A DNA stretch of 64,000 nt from Tetrahymena elliotti 4EA (Eukaryota; Ciliophora; Oligohymenophorea; Hymenostomatida; Tetrahymenidae). The DNA is taken from positions 499,877 to 563,876 of the forward strand of contig JH720309.1 of the NCBI GenBank assembly GCA_000231825.2, read 5' to 3'. Numbering within the stretch: position 1 is the stretch's first letter; every line of letters starts with the position of its first letter. A program made the position numbers and the translations under genes. Positions 13,801 through 26,510 of this stretch are shown piece by piece. The notes below the pieces were generated by a model. The model searched no databases. It was not told the DNA's origin and saw only the letters and a list, made by a program, of their open reading frames with translations.

Positions 13801-16250
13801 TCTGGAAGTATTAATTAATTTTTATCATGCAACAAGGAAAATTGATGAGAATATTCATTATCGTAGTACTTTTTTATTTGGTGGTTGAATTGACTTGAAA
13901 ATGTGTAATTAAATTATTTTTTGTTTTGGTTAAGCCATTTATCTAATTAAAATTTTATTTAGGGTTGATCAGGATTTACGTTTTGGATTGAATAAATAGA
14001 GGAAGAAGTTGAATTTTATAGAGAGGATTTTAAAAGTATTTAAATGTATAATGAGCGTGTTGTGAAGAGTATAATTGATTGAATTAAATCAAATAGAAAT
14101 AAGTGGATTAATTTTTGGGTTATTTAGCAGTGTTTAATCTAGATAAATAAATGGCAGCTAGATTTAGATAATTGTTTTGTTTTAGTAGAAATAGAAGAAA
14201 TTAAGTAAGTTTTAATTATTAGTAAATGAAAGTGTTAACAGTAAAATTTTTAATCTATTAAGCCAAATTGAATAAATTTAAAAGTAATGACGATATATTT
14301 TAATTTAACAGGTTATTAATGTGCATTACACATTTAATTATGCAAAATTTTTAATTAATTAAAAATAGTACAGCTATAAATATACATACATTCACTAGTT
14401 AACAAAAGTCATAATTAAAAAGAGAACATACATTAATATCCTAAATTACTGCGATTAATCATACATTCATTAATTGATAGATAGATTAATTGATTCATCA
14501 TCGTCCTTTATCATCTTTTATTTTATCAGCTTATTGAAATAATAAATTTAATATTCTAGGAATTAAGAGTTTTTACAACTCGTTATTATACTGGAAACGA
14601 ATTTTTCAAAAACTATTGATTTTTTTATATACTTTCCTATATAAATTACCAATATATTTCTTTATTTATTTGTATATTTATCAACGCATAAATTTCTTAC
14701 TTATTTTAAACAAAAAAATTTTTTTTATTTTTCTATTTAAATTTATTTTTTAATATTTTCACTTTAATTTTAATTACATTTGAATAAATATTTATATTAT
14801 TTTAGTACATTTATATTTATTTTCCTTTTTAATTCTGTTTAAGAAAATGCATTACTATTTGAATAACATCTGTTGTTTACTATTTTTGATTTGTTTTTAT
14901 TACATAACTAAAGAGAAAGTTTTTTTATTCAAAATAGCAAATAATCAAATTAAATTCATTTTTTTATTTACTGAATTCATCTTTGAAAATTGTTTTGTCA
15001 AGGAAAATTTTTTTTCTCGGCTGTTAAATGATTTAATTTTAAAGGGCAAAATCCATGAATTTATTGCTTAAAAAAGATAATATAGTTAGCGTTTTTTTCA
15101 TTGTTTTGGTAGTTTTCGGCAGATTAAAAACTAGTTTACATAAATAAATATCTGTTTGAATAAATGTTGAGAGTAAATTAGATATTTTAGTGTTGCTAAA
15201 GATTTAAAAAATGATACTCTTATCGATGTGGGTGTGTGTAATGAATATGCAAAAAGGAAATTTTCTGTATTATTTGGGAATGAAATTTTAGATTTAAAAT
15301 TTTTTTTTTAGAAATTAAGTGAAAAAGAAAATAAGATAACAGAATTAATTAGAATTTATATTCTTTCCTTTAGGGTCTTACAAATTATATTTGTAAAATT
15401 TGTTAAGAAATAAAAAATTAATTAATTTTGAAATAGAGCAGCTCTAGAAGCTCACTCACTCACTTGTGTTTTTGTACTTATTATCTGGAATTAAAAAAAT
15501 TTACTTCTATTTTAGATTAAATGCAGTAATAGGAATAAGCTAAGCAATTTTTATTTGAATATTTTGTGAATGTAAAAAATATTTTATAAATGGGCGAACA
15601 TGTATGTTAGTTTGGTAAAATTGGTTGATTTTAAGCATATTATCAGGAATGAAATTGAATTAACATTTTGATAAATTTACTGATCTATTTCATTCACATG
15701 TTAAATCAAAAACTTACATAACTTATTATAAAATTTTCTTCTTAGATTTGTATATAGGTACAAAATTAAATAAAATCAAATGTAAGTGAGCTGGATTATG
15801 GGAAATCAATTCACTGGGTTGGTTGGATGAAAATATATGGAGAGATGTAATGAGAAATATTCTAGAATGACCAATGTTAGTAATTACTTATTTTTTGTTT
15901 TGTAATTCATTTTAAATAGAATGTAAACAAAAGAATTAAAATAAATAAATAGAAAGGAGAGAATTCTGGAAGAATTCTTAATGTTAATTAAATAATATTT
16001 TTTTAATGGAAGTGGCAAAAAGTGAATAAAAGTCGATTAAATTAATTTAATTCGTCGGTATTGAATAGGATATGCATTTTGCAAAAAATAACTTTACAAA
16101 TTTTTAATAGAAGGCTTGATTACAAGTTCTCTTTATATCCCAGATAGAAGAAATTTATAATTGAATAATTTATCAAAATAAATACAAAAATAACAATTTA
16201 GAAGTAAATAAAAACAATCAATAATTCAATCATAGAAGCAATCATATTAA
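10842..16250. other. long intergenic AT-rich stretch
   Basis: More than 5 kb without a supported gene. It contains a C-rich (CCCA/CACA) patch near 11525-11545, a TTTA microsatellite at about 13015-13040 and a GGCT microsatellite at 13206-13221. An ATG-initiated frame at 14847 stays open to a TGA at about 15174. It would encode a very hydrophobic Phe/Ile-rich peptide whose composition matches poly-T-rich noncoding DNA, so it is not called as a gene. Confidence 0.45.
13206..13221. repeat. GGCT microsatellite
   Basis: Four tandem TGGC units form a short GC-rich island in otherwise AT-rich DNA. No function is suggested. Confidence 0.8.
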
Positions 16251-18722
16251 ATGGCTGACCTCTAAACAATTTAGATAAACACAGCAAACATTCAAAATGA
16301 AGGTAAATAAATCATTTTAAATTACCTAAGTTTAATTGAAAGCAAAAGCAACCATTCATATCAAGCGAAACACTTCATAATTCATTCTAATTAACCTTTT
16401 TTTTCTTTAAAAAAATAGCTGACAGTCTCTAAAATAAAAACCCTAGAGATTCTGTTCACTTTGAACATAAGATTAATCCTATTAACAATTTAAATGCCAA
16501 CGCAAATGGAAATGGTGCTCAATCATCCAAGGCAATTGAAATCTCCAATCCAATTGAATTAACTTGGAAGAATCTTAATATTGATGCCTTTGTCAAGAAG
16601 TCAATCAAGACTGAAAATGGCAAGAAGAAAACTGTCACTGAAAGAAGATAACTTCTTAAAAATTTGAGTGGTACTTTAAAGCCCGGTTAATTCACTGCTA
16701 TCTTAGGTCCTTCTGGTAATAATTAAAACCAATTAATTAAAAGAAGAAGAAGAAGAAAAAAGCAAAATAAAAAAAAAAATAAACAAGTCTTAGCAAAATC
16801 TATTGATTTTTTTTATGGACTACATAATCTAATTCCAAAATAGATTAAAAAATTAAATCAAATTTGCTAGCCTTATTTTGCTTCTTTATTTAATTTCATT
16901 TTAACAAGACAATTAATTAATTTTTTTCTTGTTGTTAAATAGGTTGTGGTAAAACCACTATGTTGAACTTCTTATCAGGAAGACTTGTTGCTAACAATAT
17001 GGAAATTAGTGGTAACCTCCTCTTGAACAGCTAAGAAATTACTGATATCGATGATTACTCCAATCAAATTGCTTATGTCATGCAAGATGATATTCTTCTC
17101 GCTACCTTCACCCCTACTGGTAATTTTTTTAAACTATTATTTATTCTTTAATCAATTTTTTTAATTCTTTTACTAATCATTCAATTTTATAAACAGAGGC
17201 CTTCAAATTCAGTGCTGATTTAAGATTAAAGACTTTATCTGAATAACAAAAGATGGAAAGAGTCATGAAACTTATCAAGGAATTAGGTCTAACTAAGTGT
17301 AAGGATACCAAGATTGGTAACGCTATGATTAGAGGTGTCTCTGGTGGTGAAAGAAAGAGAACTTCAATTGGTGTTGAATTGCTCACCAATCCTGCTATGC
17401 TTTTCTTGGATGAACCCACTACTGGTTTGGATAGTTCTACTGCCTTATAAGTCGTTGAACTTTTACAAAGTTTGAGTAACAAGGGTGTCAATGTCGTCTC
17501 AACCATCCATCAACCTTCCTCTGAAATTTTCGATTCCTTCGAACGTTTGATTCTTATTTGCAGAGGTAACATCATCTATCAAGGTGAAGCCCACAAGGCC
17601 GTCGATTACTTCACTGCTATCGGTCACAAGTGTCCTGATTTCTCTAATCCTTCTGATTATTTCATGAAACTCATGAACGAAGAAGGTCTTTTGATTGAAT
17701 TGATGCAAAAGGGTCAACTTGAAATCAAGGATGAAGAAGTCAATGCCTAATTCGAATAACGTCTTGAATTATTCGTCAACTCCTACAGAGGTTCTGACTA
17801 AGTTAAAGCCTTAGAACCCACCTTCAATTAATCTCTCCAAAAGAATGATGACAGTTTCAATGTCAGCATTACCACTTAATTCCTCTTACTTCTTAAGCGT
17901 GCCTTCATTTCCTAAATTCGTAACCCTATGGATGTGTTGATGAAATCAGTTTAAATGATTATCTTCGCTATTGCAACAGTTATTGTCTTCTAACCTCTTG
18001 GTGATGGTCAATCAGGTATCTAAAATAGAACTGGTGCCCTTTTCTTCTTAGCCACTATGAATGCCTTCTCCTCAATTCAAGGTTCCATTGCTACCTTCTC
18101 AGTTGAAAGACCTCTTTTCCTTAGAGAAAGACTCAATAAATCATACAGTGTCGGTCCTTATTTCTGGGGTAAAAATCTTGCTGAATTCCCCTTCCATCTC
18201 CTCTATCCCATCCTTACCATTGTCATCACTTATTACTCTATTGGTCTTAATGATGATGCTGCTAAATACTTCTTCATTCTCTGCGCTGCTATGATTTGCA
18301 CTTTCTTCTACGGTACTTCTTATGGTCTCTTAATTTCAGTTATTATTCCCAAGATGGAAGTCGCTATGGCTCTTGTTCCCGTCCTCGTTATTCCTTTCAT
18401 GGTTCTCGGTGGTTTCTTCGTCAATACTAACAATATTCCTGATTACCTTAAATGGATTGAATATGTTTCTATGTTCAAATACGGTTTCTAAGCTGCTGCC
18501 CTTAACGAATTCGACACTGTTAACTTCACTTGTGTTGACTCAACTAGTGGTAAACCTTGCGATCCCCTTGACTAATTAGGTATCAAGGAATCTATGGGTG
18601 CTAACTTCGGTGCTTTGATTGCCTTAGGTGTTGGTTGCAGAATTATTGCTTATCTCATGATGCACTTGATCTCTACCCCCAAGAGACCTAAACTCAATGA
18701 AAAGAAACAAATCAAGGCTTGA
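16251..18722 (+). CDS. ABCG-type ABC half-transporter, 683 aa
   Basis: Four exons: 16251-16302, 16419-16715, 16943-17119 and 17197-18722. All introns are GT..AG and interrupt a codon after its first base. Domain order is NBD then TMD, the reverse order typical of the ABCG/White family of half-transporters, which act as dimers in membranes and export lipids or xenobiotics. Visible motifs are Walker A GPSGCGKT (about 114-121), signature VSGGERKR (223-230), Walker B LFLDEP with the D-loop GLDSS (244-256), and the H-loop His in STIHQPSS (280). The C-terminal half has about six hydrophobic segments, including an ABCG-like re-entry and extracellular loop with cysteines (FTCVDS, GKPCDP). Codon choice is GC-richer than in neighbouring genes, with many CTC, ACC and GTC codons, suggesting strong expression. 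It ends at TGA 18720-18722. Confidence 0.95.
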
Positions 18723-20042
18723 TTTGCTAAATTAAAAACCATCATAAAATAAACAAATAAATAATTTTACAAACAGACAAGTCAGCTTTAATTTTGACTT
18801 GTTCTTAGTTAGTAACCAAATTATATCTCAAAATGACTATAACTATCCTCCTAAATACTTATTTTAAATCAATATAATTAATAACTTTTCCAATTATCCT
18901 CCAATTAGAAATCTTGTTCGAACACATTTTTCTAATGAGGACTAATTTTAAAATATTCTGGTTGTACGTATACTCAATTTCTACTTTTATAATTTAGTAT
19001 TTCTATCCTATAACTATTTTCTTCATTTAAAACTCTTCTCAAAATTTTTCAAAAATTCATTTTCACGAAAACCATCAACTCAAATCACTACAAAAAACAA
19101 ACAAAATCTATTCTCTAATCTATTTTTAAAAGAGACGGATAAAGTCTTCAAATTTTTACTAATATTCTTAACAAACTTTATATAGCTCAATATCTTCAAA
19201 AATACCATAAATTACCTGTTTAATATTTTAAAAAAAGAAAATGAATTTATCTATTTCTTGATCGAAGGAGCACGAAATTTTCTTTTTAAGCATTTTTAGA
19301 AAATCATTTTTTTTAAATCACACTACCATTAATTTAATTACATTTTCGTTTATTTGTAAGTGTAAAATGAATAAAAATAATTAAAAAGTAAATTTAGATT
19401 AAAATCTATTTAGAATACTTTTTAGTTTTAAATTATTTATTTTCTGTTTTAAACTCTATAATTTTATAAAAAGTATCATTTATTTTAACACTAAAAATAA
19501 TAAACAGAAAATCCAGTAGAAGAATTAAAAAATTACATCAGTAGTATCTCTCTCTAACTCTTTCTTCTTCTTATATTGTATTAACTCCAGATATTTATTT
19601 TAAGGATAACAATGCTTAAAACATTTTTTTATTTCAAGTTTTTATCTTATTAAAATAATGTTTATGTTCCTTTCTTTGTTTAGTTTGTTTAGGAGATTAG
19701 GCCTTAATTTTTGTAAAAAACTCAAAATATTATATTTTTTCTGAATTGATTCATTTGATTTGTTATTTTTATTACAAATTTATCAGCACTCCTTCAAATA
19801 AACAAATAGCTCTAAAATAATTTTAAATTCAGTAACAGTAATCTCTTTGTAGAAAATTAAAAGAATTTACCAAGTATTTAAATCATAAGTTTTATTGATT
19901 GATTTTTAAATAAATAGATAATTAGGAAATAGATTAAAAGGCTTACTTGAAATTAATTTTGTAAAAATTGATTGATTTCAATATTATAATTTAATATTTC
20001 ATTTTAACTTATATTTTTTTGTTGTTTCATAAGTAGGTAATA
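18723..20042. other. intergenic, nothing seen
   Basis: AT-rich sequence between the ABCG gene 3' end and the LRR-like gene. It contains no codon-structured frame or RNA gene that I can support. Confidence 0.45.
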
Positions 20043-22190
20043 ATGCAAATAAGCTTTTTAGATAAATTTAAGGGAAAGGATAATAAAGTCATTCATGTCT
20101 ATAGCTCTGGTTAGAGCTTTGTAGAATGGTAGAAGAAATACTTGCAGTAGTTGGATTCTTAGGCATCCTTTAAGTTGTAGATTTTTTATTATACGCAATC
20201 CATCAAAGAGATTCCCCAAGAATAAAAATAGTTTTTGCAGTCTTAGCATGGCTAATCTATTCATACTTTAAAATTTCAGCTGAATCTTATGAGGTTAAGC
20301 TATACAGATGAATTAAATATTAGTTTTTTGTTAAAATCTCTGACTTAATTATAAAAAATAAACTTTTCTTCTGTTTATAGCCAAGTTTAATAGGGTGTTG
20401 CTAATTTAATTATGGAATCAGGTTTAACACATTTGCAAAACATCAAAATTTTAAAATTCCAAAACAGTTTTTTTTCAACAAGTAGATTTAGTTAATTTTT
20501 AAGGAACTTGAAGCATTTAAAGGAGCTATAATTAACGATACCAGATAATACTGATATAGAATCAAATATCATCACTGAATCATAGAATCTCTCTCATTTA
20601 ACTTCTTATAAAGTTTCTTTTGGTCTTGATAGATAGTTCAATATCATCAATCCTGAATAGAGTTCGCATGTATCTAATATCAATAAGAAAGATTATAGCA
20701 TGGTTGATATTGTTATGAATTAGATTATTGAAATGCAAGATTTGAATAAATTAGTTTTAAACATAAGCGAAAAACTCTAAGGAGAGGAGTATATAAAACT
20801 ATTAAATAGTTGCTTATCTCATAAGAAAAATTTAAAAAGTATGTCAATAGATTTATCTTATCACAGAATGGCATATAACATAGCATACATCGTTCAGCTT
20901 AATCCTGATTTAAAAACACTTAAAGTAAACTCTTCATCAAGCTTGAACTTCTTTTTCTAAGAGATAGATTTAAATAAAATTTGGATCAAGCAAATACAAG
21001 AAGGTGATCATAACTCCTTTTCTAATCTTTCAGATAATAATTCCACAAAATAAATCAAAAACAATTGTTTAAATAATGATGATGATGAAAAAATAAATCC
21101 AGATGAAAACTAATATTGTTTGTAAGCTGAAAAGAAATATTGTTTGTAAAATAAAAAGAAATTTTAATTTAAATAATTAGAATAATTACATTTGAAATTG
21201 AATTTTAACAAATCTAGTTTAGTTAATTCGCTATTTAACTTTCTCAATTAACAAATAAACCTACCATAAACACTAAAATCTCTCCATTTAGAAATTAATT
21301 TTATATTAAATGATATCTGTATCCAATCAATAGGTCACTTTTTGAGCAAATTGCAATCACTTGAAAGTTTATTCTTTAGATGTCACTAACAAGAAATAGA
21401 AAACAAAGATAACATTTACTTATTAAGATAAATAATTAAAATTTAATGTCTAAAAGAATTAACTTTCAACATGAAGGTTTATGAAATTAACCAAGATTAT
21501 GCAGAATTGTTACAAAATTTCAATCAAAAATTAACAAAATTAGATATCAATTTATATGTTAATATTGGATTTATGTAAATCAATAAAAATACTCTTATCA
21601 TATATCCTATTTCTAATGAGCCTATGCTTTATTCTGTCAATGAATTCAAAAAGTAAGTTAACATCTTAAATTACCTGATGAACTGTTTTTAAAATAACAA
21701 ACAACTACACAAATTTTATCTACTATTCTCTAATATACCCAATCAATCCCATCAAGAAGTTTCTCAGTTTTTTGCAAATTTTCCAACATTTGAATTACTA
21801 GAAGAACTCAGCATTGATTTTAGATTATTTAATATCTTAGATATCAAATATGTCTTAAAAGAGCTTGCAAATATAATCCCAAAGTTATAAAAACTTAAAT
21901 CTTTAGAAGTTAAAAACCGAAACTTTCACCAAACCAACTTTAAAGAAGAGTATTAAAAGCTATTAGTAACCTCTATTTCATCTAATCTCTATCTCAAAAG
22001 TATCAATCTTGAAAATTATTCTAACCAAACATATGAAGATTATCAACTTTTGTACCTATAAAACCTCTTAAATGTTAAAAGTTAGTATTCGAAAAAGCTA
22101 ATCCCCTAAATAAGAGCTATTCAAAATAAATGGTAGAAAATTCTAAGAAAAGATATCATTTTTGATTTAGCCACACAATTCTTAATATGA
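20043..22190 (+). CDS. leucine-rich-repeat-like protein, 715 aa
   Basis: One uninterrupted exon of 716 codons from ATG 20043 to TGA 22188-22190, with dozens of TAA/TAG codons read as Gln. The sequence is built from irregular leucine-rich stretches of roughly 25-30 residues, such as LEINFILNDI, LKELTFNMKVYE and LEELSIDFRLF. This fits a degenerate RNI/LRR-type solenoid, as found in the large Tetrahymena families of LRR-like proteins. The centre (about residues 320-390) is a hydrophilic Asn/Asp/Lys-rich insertion with a short repeated motif YCLQ. No signal peptide or membrane segment is seen. An 88-bp piece of this gene (21731-21818) recurs at 54054-54141. Role unknown; probably a protein-interaction scaffold. 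Confidence 0.8.
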
Positions 22191-22705
22191 AACTTATTAA
22201 ATAACTCTTCATTAAAATATATCCCTGAACTGATAATTATAATGCATCTAAAATCTCTTATTTAAATTATTATTCTTTTTATCTATTTTTCTAATTATTG
22301 TATTCTCATTTAAAAAAAACATATTTATTTAAATTATCCAATTTACTTTCTTAAGTATTTAAATAAAAGTTTTGGATATATTTAAATATTGATTCGACAT
22401 AAAATAATATCAAATCTTACATATAATTTTATTTATTTTTTAAATAAATTAAAATATATTTCTCTTGACCATCAAAATTTACTTTTAAAATATTATTTTT
22501 ATTTAATTATTTAAAAAAATGTTTGATTTTTTCTGAAATTTTACTATCAATTATGATAATTTGAAAAGAGATTTCATGAATTAATTATGATTACAATAAC
22601 AAATCCTATTCAATATGAACAAAAATGATTAGCAAAAAAAAAATTTTTAAATATAATTAAAATGTAAATCTTTAGCTTTTACATTTGAAGTTTTGATCTT
22701 GGATT
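22191..22705. other. intergenic, upstream region of tRNA
   Basis: AT-rich spacer with no gene seen. It separates the TGA of the LRR-like gene from the initiator tRNA. Confidence 0.45.
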
Positions 22706-22777
22706 AGCAGGGTGGCGAAGTGGAATCGCGTTGGGCTCATAACTCAAAGGTCGGAGGATCGAAACCTCTCTCTGCTA
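22706..22777 (+). tRNA. initiator tRNA-Met (CAT)
   Basis: A 72-nt cloverleaf. The acceptor stem AGCAGGG pairs with CTCTGCT. The anticodon arm TTGGG-CTCATAA-CTCAA carries anticodon CAT. The T arm GGAGG-ATCGAAA-CCTCT has A at position 54 (AUCG instead of TpsiCG). The A1:U72 pair and the AUCG T-loop are the classic hallmarks of eukaryotic initiator tRNA and separate it from elongator tRNA-Met. The gene has no intron, and a T-run follows. Confidence 0.95.
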
Positions 22778-22780
22778 AAA

Positions 22781-22787
22781 TTTTTTT
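22781..22787 (+). terminator. RNA polymerase III T-run
   Basis: Seven consecutive T residues start three bases after the tRNA discriminator base, as expected for Pol III termination. Confidence 0.8.
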
Positions 22788-23044
22788 GTAAAGAGCAGAA
22801 AAATGAAAAAGAAATGTAGAATGAATGTTTTTAATAAATCAGTGTTTTAGGGAATGAATTGGTTGTAAAATAGGTTTGATTATAAAACAAACAAGAGAGT
22901 GAGTGTTTGCTAAGAAAATATTTGACAAGAGTGAAAGAAGATTTGATGAAGTTTAATAAAAAATAAATAAATAAAATAAGATTAAAAAATAATAGATAGT
23001 GAATAAAGATACATAATTAAAGAAATAAATAAATAGATAGGAAA

Positions 23045-23326
23045 ATGTTGGACGATACTAAATACCTTCAAATGGCTTCTAAGTTCCCTAGAAACGTTCA
23101 TGTTTAACTCAACAAGAAGTTGTTTGTTACTAGAACTTGGTTCAGAAACTATTACTTTGTAGGTGTATTTGGTATTTTCGCTTACTTCATATATAATTAG
23201 CCTTAAATTTTTGCTCCCTTCTCAGGATATCCTACAACTATTGCTTACAAGGCTTAGCCTGATTTCTTAAATGACCAAGTCATTTTCTACTCTTAACAAA
23301 GACAAAACACTCTTAAAAACTTTTGA
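23045..23326 (+). CDS. small one-TM protein, 93 aa
   Basis: Single exon, ATG 23045 to TGA 23324-23326, after an A-rich leader. The N-terminus is basic and hydrophilic (MLDDTKYLQMASKFPRNVHV). One membrane segment follows at about residues 39-55 (YYFVGVFGIFAYFIYN), then a short tail of about 38 residues. Codons are the GC-richer set used in highly expressed Tetrahymena genes. Size, single TM and codon use resemble the small ciliate-specific subunits of mitochondrial inner-membrane complexes; that is inference from general form only. No homologous family is recognised. Confidence 0.75.
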
Positions 23327-24834
23327 AAAAGCATAATCAATTAAAAGCATTTGAATTAACTGCGATAGCAGCGCAATCCGATTGTTGAAAGCGCTATTTC
23401 AAGCCTGGAAAATATTTTTTTCTGATATCTAATGTTGATATTTGAGCTGAAATAAATAATCAATCGCGTTTCTTATTATGATTAGTGAGTATGAATTAAT
23501 ATTTGTCTGTTGCATTTAACGTTAATCCTTAAATAAAATTACAAGCATAAAATCATTCTTTTAACTTATTTTCATATCATTTTTACTCTTCCTGCTTTTC
23601 GCACCCACTTTTCAATAGCTATTAATCAATTTTACACTCAAGAAGTTTCTAATCCATTATTCGTAAATATTATGTATTATTGTTATTATTTATAATCATC
23701 TAATTTCCTTTTAAATTTTAATAATCTCTGTAAAATCTTCAGTTTTTGAATAAAAAGCATATGATTCTAATATAAATAAAATGCAATTACATATTTCTTC
23801 CCAAATAAACTAATAGAAAATATTCTATTTCAACAATAAAATCATATTATTGTCTGTCACCTCCGTTTCAATATTTTTTGAAATTTAAAATTTTAAAAAT
23901 ACTTTTTAAATCCAATGAATTGAGCTAAAATTTGATTTTAAAATGACAAATTATTCTAACTCACAAATAAACAGTAAATTAAACACATTTCAAATTTCTA
24001 ATAATATGTATCTATTTAAAATGCAAACATATTTTCATTTGATATTGAAATTCTTAAATTTTTGAAGATATTTTTTTATTCTTTTATTTAAAATAATATT
24101 TATTACTTAAAAATCAATAATATCTATTATCAAAACTACTATTTAGGTTTTTTTAATTATTTATTATTACATTAATCTTGTCAGAAAAATACTTTTTATA
24201 TTTATATTATTTGTTATTTTTTTCTGTTAAAGTAGGTAGATAGAAATAAGAAATGATTTCATTATTTTGTGAAGAATAATTGAAGTTTAGGAATAAGTAA
24301 GTAAAGTATATTTATTGTAAAGAAATCATATTAAATAGAATTTAAAAAGATAATTATTAAGAAAGTAAATGAAAAGAACAATATGAACAGCAAATTCATT
24401 ATGAAATGATTTTTTTTGGGTTGATTGAAATAAACAAGAGATAAAACATACTTTTCATATTTATAAAAAATAGTTAATATGTATATTAATTAGTATTTAC
24501 AGTTTTTATAATAGTTATTTATTATTATAATTTACATTAATTTTATAAGTATAAGACTTATTATATCTTTCTTACTTTTGTTATTATTTTTTTTCTGTTA
24601 AAGTAGGTAGATACATAGATCAGATAGATGGATGGAATAGTTTATTTATCTATTTATTCATTCATTTTATGGGTGCATCATTATTTAGTTAAAATTTAGA
24701 CTAAAATGATACTTATTTTAAAATATATTATGGTATTGATTAGCTTATTTTCAGTGAAAAATAAATGTTTGATTGGCTTTTTTAATTGCTTTAAAAATGA
24801 TTAATTAGGCTTTCTCTTTGAATTAGATAATTTA
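23327..24834. other. intergenic; GC-richer 3' patch then AT-rich
   Basis: Just after the small gene, 23358-23410 is clearly GC-richer than its surroundings and has short self-complementary words (see findings). Around 24230-24250 and 24595-24620 the phrase GTTAAAGTAGGTAGATA recurs within similar flanks, a short dispersed duplication. No gene is supported. Confidence 0.45.
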
Positions 24835-25619
24835 TCATTTTTTGGGTTTGAGGTACTTGTAGTTTTTCTTTGTAGAAGCTAAGTTGGCAGAGATGTTGTT
24901 TGATAATTACTAGTTATTCATTATTGTTGCTGATGGATTTGTTAAGTTAGTACTATCACTTAAATTAAATTTCTTTAGAATTTCGTTAGTGGAATTGTTA
25001 AAGCTGTTATTATTGTGGTGTATGTAACTCAAATTATTTATATTCAAATTATTATTGCTGTTTGAGTTATTGCTATTTAGATTTTACATGTTTCCTTTAA
25101 CTTTGTTAGTGAATGTATCATTTATATTCATGGCTGCAACATTATTTTCAATATTTGAATTATTTGGCGATTGTATATCTAATTTACTGTTTATCTCTCT
25201 AAAGAGCTTATTATTTTTTGCACTGCAAGCTAATTGAATTGCCTTCTGATTTTCATACTGTAATAATTCAATCTACTAACGCAACTGCTTATTCTCTGTA
25301 TTTAAGCTATCTATTATTTTCAAAAAGTGTGACAAGTCGTCATTCCTATTTGAATTTATGTTTCCATTGTTTACTTTTAACTGATTCTATTAGTTTTTCA
25401 TTTCCAGCAATCCCTATAACTTTTTTATTTCTTCACCTTTTTCCATTATCATGAGTTGCATCTCCTAACAAATAAAAAACAAAAGCATGATAAATAAATA
25501 ATAATATTTAAAATAAAATATTAATAAAATACTTCTTGGCTATCTTCATATTAGTTTAATTTATCTTTCAGCTGCAAGTTTTCTACTTTTACTTCTTAAA
25601 GCTTTTTTTAAAATGACAT
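24835..25619 (-). CDS. Asn-rich coiled-coil protein, 238 aa
   Basis: Two exons, 25533-25619 and 24835-25464, with a 68-nt GT..AG intron between codons. The first 60 residues form heptad-like coiled coil (QKKLQEVKVENLQLKDKLNQ), followed by another short helix (LNTENKQLRQQIELLQYENQ). The last 120 residues are low-complexity Asn/Ser, ending with a basic tail KKNYKYLKPKK before TGA 24835-24837. No catalytic or binding motif is visible. It probably works as a small structural or adaptor protein. The start is the ATG nearest the coiled coil; the frame stays open further upstream, but that sequence looks noncoding. Confidence 0.65.
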
Positions 25620-26510
25620 CGTTAGAATCTTCAAACAAAATTCAAATTTGAAATTTAAAACAAAAAGTAAAATTGATTGATTATAAGTAAAAAAATCAAT
25701 AAACTAAACAATAAAATATTCATACTTCTTTATGGAGAGAGCTTATTGTTTATTAGGCTTCTAATATACAGTTGTCTATTAACTTAATTAAGCTTTCAAT
25801 TTCTTATGGACTATATGACTTTACTTAAATGTCCATATTTTACATTTATCTATATTACTATCTGTGAATGAATTAATGTATGTGTATAACCTATCTATTA
25901 ATATATTTATTAATCAATATAAATTGACTTTACTTAATTAATTAATTATTAATTAACAAAATTTGTTAATAATTTAATCTTGTTGTTAAACTTAATACAT
26001 TAATTCAGACATTCTTTTAATTCTTATAGTAATATATTAATTAATCTATCAAAGGAGTGAAAATTTAAGCATAATATTTTAATTTCTATTCTATGTAAAT
26101 TTTTTATCCACAAATTGCAGCTTCTGATTTTCACAAATCAATCTTATTAGTACCATTTTTTAAATTCCTCCTTATAAATAATACTAAAAACTATATCATG
26201 GTATTACAAAAGTCACTATCTTAATTGGGTTGTTAAAACTAAAAATTTAATAAAATTTTAATTAAGACATTAAGGATTTAAATAAAAAAGATTATAATTC
26301 CATTTTTTATTTGTAATAAAGGGGGTTCGAATCCTTCACAATCCCCTGTTATATAAAAAATTCTATATAAAAAATTTTTTAATTTTCAATTAAGCCAAAA
26401 ATTTTGAAAAGTTAGCTTAATATGAGAATCCATAGTATATCATAAAATAAAAGTTAAATAAAAAATTAAATTTAACACAAAACATAAAAAATAATAGCAA
26501 ATTTATTGAA
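25620..26510. other. intergenic with a tRNA-like 3' half
   Basis: AT-rich spacer. Its only structured element is the tRNA-like sequence at 26274-26345, listed separately. Confidence 0.45.
26274..26345 (+). other. tRNA-like relic with perfect B box
   Basis: The T-arm-like block GGGGGTTCGAATCCTTC (26321-26337) contains the exact Pol III B-box consensus GGTTCGAATCC. The following ACAATCC could be an acceptor 3' strand. Exactly one tRNA length upstream, GGATTTA can pair with five of its seven bases. The D arm and anticodon arm do not fold properly. It may be a decayed tRNA or a fragment of a Pol III-transcribed RNA. Confidence 0.35.

Noticed and set aside
14847..15174. ATG-initiated hydrophobic frame in the 10.8-16.2 kb gap
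   Set aside because: Phe/Ile/Leu/Lys composition follows from T-rich DNA; no codon bias, no leader, no motif.
17177..17717. Minus-strand open frames inside the ABCG gene
   Set aside because: They are antisense shadows of a strongly conserved plus-strand ATPase domain.
25055..25454. Plus-strand open frames with hydrophobic peptides
   Set aside because: Antisense of the Asn-rich minus-strand coiled-coil gene; Asn codons read backwards give Leu/Ile/Phe.
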